This document shows positions 61,813 through 64,000 of a stretch of DNA of 64,000 nucleotides, in pieces. Source of the DNA: Acidimicrobiia bacterium (lineage in GTDB: Bacteria > Actinomycetota > Acidimicrobiia > Acidimicrobiales > CATQHL01); assembly GCA_009835395.1 (NCBI GenBank), contig VXXM01000079.1, positions 20,747 to 84,746 on the forward strand, given 5' to 3'. The position numbers and the translations under genes were made by a program. The first letter of the stretch is position 1; each line of letters starts with the position of its first letter. Below the pieces are notes generated by a model that saw nothing but the letters and a program-made list of their open reading frames with translations, was not told the origin of the DNA and made no database searches.

Positions 61813-63858
61813 ATGACGAGGAAGAACTATTGGACGCGACTCCTGGCGATCGGGGTCGTCCTCTCCCTCCTCCTGGCGGCGTGCGCCGCCGAGGACACGG
61901 GCGAGACGGACGCCGCGCGCGCCGAGGCGGCGGCCGCCCAGGCGGCAGCCGACGCGGCCTCGGCAGCCCAAGCAGCCGCCGAGGCTGAGGCCGAGCAGGC
62001 CAGGGCCGAGGCCGAACTGGCTGCGGCGCAGGCAGCGGAGGACGAGGCTGCCGTTGCCGCCGCCGAGGCGGCAGTGGCGGAGGCCGAGGAGAGAGCAGCC
62101 GCTGCTGCGGCGGCCGCCGATGCTGCGGCGGCCGCCGCCGAGGCGGAGGCCGCGGCTGCCGAGGCTGAGGCCGAGCAGGCCAGGGCCGAGGCCGAGCTGG
62201 CTGCCGCTCACGCCGCGGAGGACGAGGCCGCTGTGGCCGCCGCCGAGGCCGCTCTGGCTGAGGCGGAAGCAGCAGCCGCGGCAGCCCAGGACGCCGCCGC
62301 GGACGCGCAGGCGCAGGCCGAAGCAGCGCAGGCGCAGGTTCAGGCCGCCCAGGCCGAGGCAGCTGCGGCACTGGCCGCTGCGGAGGAGGCCGCGGCCGCT
62401 GCTGGTATCGATCTCAACAACGTGATCATCAGCACGCCCAGCCTCGTGGCGCAGGCCGACTACGCCCGTGCGCCCTACGTCGCCCCGGCCCACGCCGCGG
62501 GCCTGCTGGCCTTCGGTGGCTACCTGTACCGCTATGACCCGCAGGGCGACTACGTCCCGGACCTGGCGACGGACTTCCCGGAGTTCTCCGAGGACGGCCT
62601 GACGATGACGGTGACGCTGCGCGAGGGGCTCGTCTACTCCGACGGCACACCGGTCGTGGCCCAGGATGCCGTCGTGACCTTGCAGCGCGCCAGGGACGAG
62701 GGACCGTTCGGAGCCCAGATGGCTTCGTTCGAGTCCGCCGAGGCCGTTGACGATCGCACGATCGTCTACACCCTGAACGAGCCGTTCAGCTGCCTCAACA
62801 ACCAGATCGTCTGCAGCGAGAACATGCCTCTGCACCCGCACGAGCAGGTGCTGGCAGACCCCGAGGGCTACTTCGCCAAGCCGGTCAGCGCCACGCAGTA
62901 CGTGGTTTCGGACTGGGTGCCCGGATCCCCGACGATGGTGCTCGAGGCCAACCCCACCTACTGGGCAGGCGAGGCCGTCATCAAGAAGCTCACGCTGGCG
63001 TCGGCCACCGACCCGATCTCGCGACTGTTGCAAGTCACCACCGGGGCCGCCGCAATGGGCTTCGACATTCCCGCATCGGTACGCGCCGACCTGCCGGACG
63101 ACGTCATCCAGATCGTCCACCCCATCGGCGGCACGTTCTGGTTCGTGATCCGCAGCGACGTCGAAGGGCCCCTTGGTGACGTGAGAGTGCGCAAGGCCCT
63201 GTGCCTCGCCATGGACCGCGACGCGATCAACGAGAGGGCGTTCCTGGGCACGGCCGAGCCGGGTGGCTCGATCCTCTCCAGGTACCGGAGCGAGTGGGAA
63301 TACGAGGACATCGTCCCGCTGGAGCGTGACGTCGAGGGTGCCAAGGCTCTACTGGCTGAGGCCGGCTATCCCGACGGATTCTCGACGCCGCTGCAGACGA
63401 TGGGTGCTCGTCCAGGCTGGACGGACGCCGCGACGATCCTGGCCGAGAACTGGGCCGACATCGGCGTCACCGCCGAGGTGCAGCCCCTGGAGGACGCCAT
63501 CATCATCGACAACATCATCAACCGGGCCTACGACGCCATGTGGATCGGGAGCGGTGGTCCGAACTTCTCGACCCTGCGGACCCTGTTCTACCCGGACAAT
63601 TTCTGGTCCAGGTCGGTGGCATTCGCCGATGACTCGGTGACGGCCGCGTTCGACGAGTTGGCGCAGGCCATGCCGAGGGGTGAGATGGAGGCGTCACAGC
63701 GCCTGCAGTCCGAGGTGCAGCGTCTGGCGCTCGACATCGGCGCCAACTACTGCCCCCAGGGTGAGCGCGCCGTCCTCGTCGGCAGCCGCCTGTCGACGGA
63801 CATCCTGGCGATGATCCCGGCTTCCCAGAACTTCTGGGTCGCCACCGAGGGCGGATAG
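61813..63858 (+). CDS. Peptide/Opp-type ABC binding lipoprotein with long Ala-rich helical stalk (third copy)
   Basis: 681 residues from ATG 61813 (MTRKNYWTR) with AAGGGGG 6 bp upstream; ATG 61807 is less well spaced. Signal peptide, Cys24 (LLAAC). Residues ~31-197 are an Ala/Glu/Gln/Arg-rich helix with a 60-residue direct repeat (EAEAEQARAEAELAAA at 57-72 and 117-132). The family 5 binding domain starts near 200 (LNNVIISTPSLVAQ) and shows DLATDFPEFSEDGLTMTVTL (split by position) and RVRKALCLAMDRDAIN. No permease or ATPase follows inside the window; they may lie beyond the end. Confidence 0.92.
   Translation: MTRKNYWTRLLAIGVVLSLLLAACAAEDTGETDAARAEAAAAQAAADAASAAQAAAEAEAEQARAEAELAAAQAAEDEAAVAAAEAAVAEAEERAAAAAAAADAAAAAAEAEAAAAEAEAEQARAEAELAAAHAAEDEAAVAAAEAALAEAEAAAAAAQDAAADAQAQAEAAQAQVQAAQAEAAAALAAAEEAAAAAGIDLNNVIISTPSLVAQADYARAPYVAPAHAAGLLAFGGYLYRYDPQGDYVPDLATDFPEFSEDGLTMTVTLREGLVYSDGTPVVAQDAVVTLQRARDEGPFGAQMASFESAEAVDDRTIVYTLNEPFSCLNNQIVCSENMPLHPHEQVLADPEGYFAKPVSATQYVVSDWVPGSPTMVLEANPTYWAGEAVIKKLTLASATDPISRLLQVTTGAAAMGFDIPASVRADLPDDVIQIVHPIGGTFWFVIRSDVEGPLGDVRVRKALCLAMDRDAINERAFLGTAEPGGSILSRYRSEWEYEDIVPLERDVEGAKALLAEAGYPDGFSTPLQTMGARPGWTDAATILAENWADIGVTAEVQPLEDAIIIDNIINRAYDAMWIGSGGPNFSTLRTLFYPDNFWSRSVAFADDSVTAAFDELAQAMPRGEMEASQRLQSEVQRLALDIGANYCPQGERAVLVGSRLSTDILAMIPASQNFWVATEGG
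61981..62268 (+). repeat. 180 bp direct repeat inside the stalk-coding DNA
   Basis: Bases 61981-62088 and 62161-62268 are the same sequence with a few mostly third-position changes, exactly 180 bp (60 codons) apart. They encode the repeated EAEAEQARAEAELAAA region. This suggests that the stalk grew by in-frame duplication. Confidence 0.85.
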
Positions 63859-63897
63859 CCGCCTCACGCCAACGGGTACGTGAGTGCCCGTGACCGG

Positions 63898-64000
63898 AGT
63901 GTCGGGGGGGGGGCGCCCCCGCGCCGCGCGGGGGGGGGGGGGCCCCCCCCCGCGCGCCCACCCCCGGGGGGGGGGGGGGCGGGGGGTGGGGGGGCCACGC
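63898..64000. other. G/C homopolymer runs, probable assembly or contig-end artefact
   Basis: From about 63900 the sequence consists of long runs of G and C (up to 14 in a row), unlike anything else in the window. There is no reading frame, codon pattern or known repeat. Just before it, CTCACG and CGTGAG around 63863-63884 could form a 6 bp hairpin after the binding-protein stop. Confidence 0.8.

Noticed and set aside
61786..63120. Gly/Leu/Arg-rich frames opposite the Ala-rich stalk DNA (also at 26765-28486)
   Set aside because: Complement of Ala/Glu codons reads as Gly/Leu/Ser/Arg repeats; no start signal and no known protein type.

Overview
The window looks like a chromosomal segment of a high-GC actinobacterium. 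The GC-rich codon use, frequent GTG/TTG starts and 1-4 bp gene overlaps point that way. So do the F420-type luciferase-like oxidoreductases, the mycofactocin genes and the actinobacterial small membrane proteins. An uncultured member of the Acidimicrobiia (marine or host-associated) would fit, but that is inference. I saw no rRNA, tRNA, CRISPR array, insertion sequence or prophage. The last ~100 bases are G/C homopolymer runs that look like an assembly or contig-end artefact.

Layout. 1-6.1 kb: end of an F420-type oxidoreductase, two paralogous di-iron membrane hydroxylases around a fumarase/PcaB-family lyase and an orphan MbcA/ParS-type antitoxin-like gene, then an NmrA-type SDR. 6.1-8.7 kb: a minimal mycofactocin set (mftB-mftC-mftD). 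8.9-11.7 kb: a large DUF1156 adenine-specific DNA methylase, followed by ~1.4 kb with no credible gene. 13.2-17.1 kb: small membrane proteins, a NUDIX hydrolase, Ada, and a cyclase-family hydrolase with a decayed partial duplicate behind it. 17.1-20.9 kb: a leftward operon encoding an RraA-like protein, a free-standing lipoyl domain, an SDR, and the E1 alpha and beta subunits of a 2-oxoacid dehydrogenase. 20.9-22.7 kb: a RidA/PLP-deaminase pair. 22.7-28.8 kb: a leftward operon of a binding protein, MalF/MalG-type permeases, an amidohydrolase and an M81 (MlrC-like) metallopeptidase. 29-35 kb: a complete Dpp/Opp-type importer. 35.6-39 kb: class II aldolase-like protein, FGGY kinase and Gfo/Idh dehydrogenase. 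39.1-52.9 kb: a long rightward gene run with a sugar ABC importer, sugar isomerase, dehydrogenase, AllA-like protein, aldehyde dehydrogenase, and then citrate/methylcitrate synthase, PrpF and aconitase/AcnD. 52.9-63.9 kb: paired flavodoxin-fold reductases, amidohydrolases, another F420-type oxidoreductase, a CapA-VanY fusion, a flavin reductase, an AhpD-like protein and a third binding protein.

The most striking feature is architectural. Three solute-binding lipoproteins in this window (26960-28750, 29006-31033, 61813-63858) belong to two unrelated binding-protein families. All three carry a ~150-170 residue, almost pure Ala/Glu/Gln/Asp/Arg helix between the lipidated cysteine and the ligand-binding domain. 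Part of that helix is nearly identical between the non-homologous neighbours at 27 and 29 kb. I read it as a shuffled, rigid periplasmic stalk that positions the receptor away from the membrane.

Overall the segment is an uptake and catabolism island. Its importers for sugars, oligosaccharides and peptides sit beside the enzymes that probably use their cargo. Stem-loops that may set expression levels lie right after or before the binding-protein genes.
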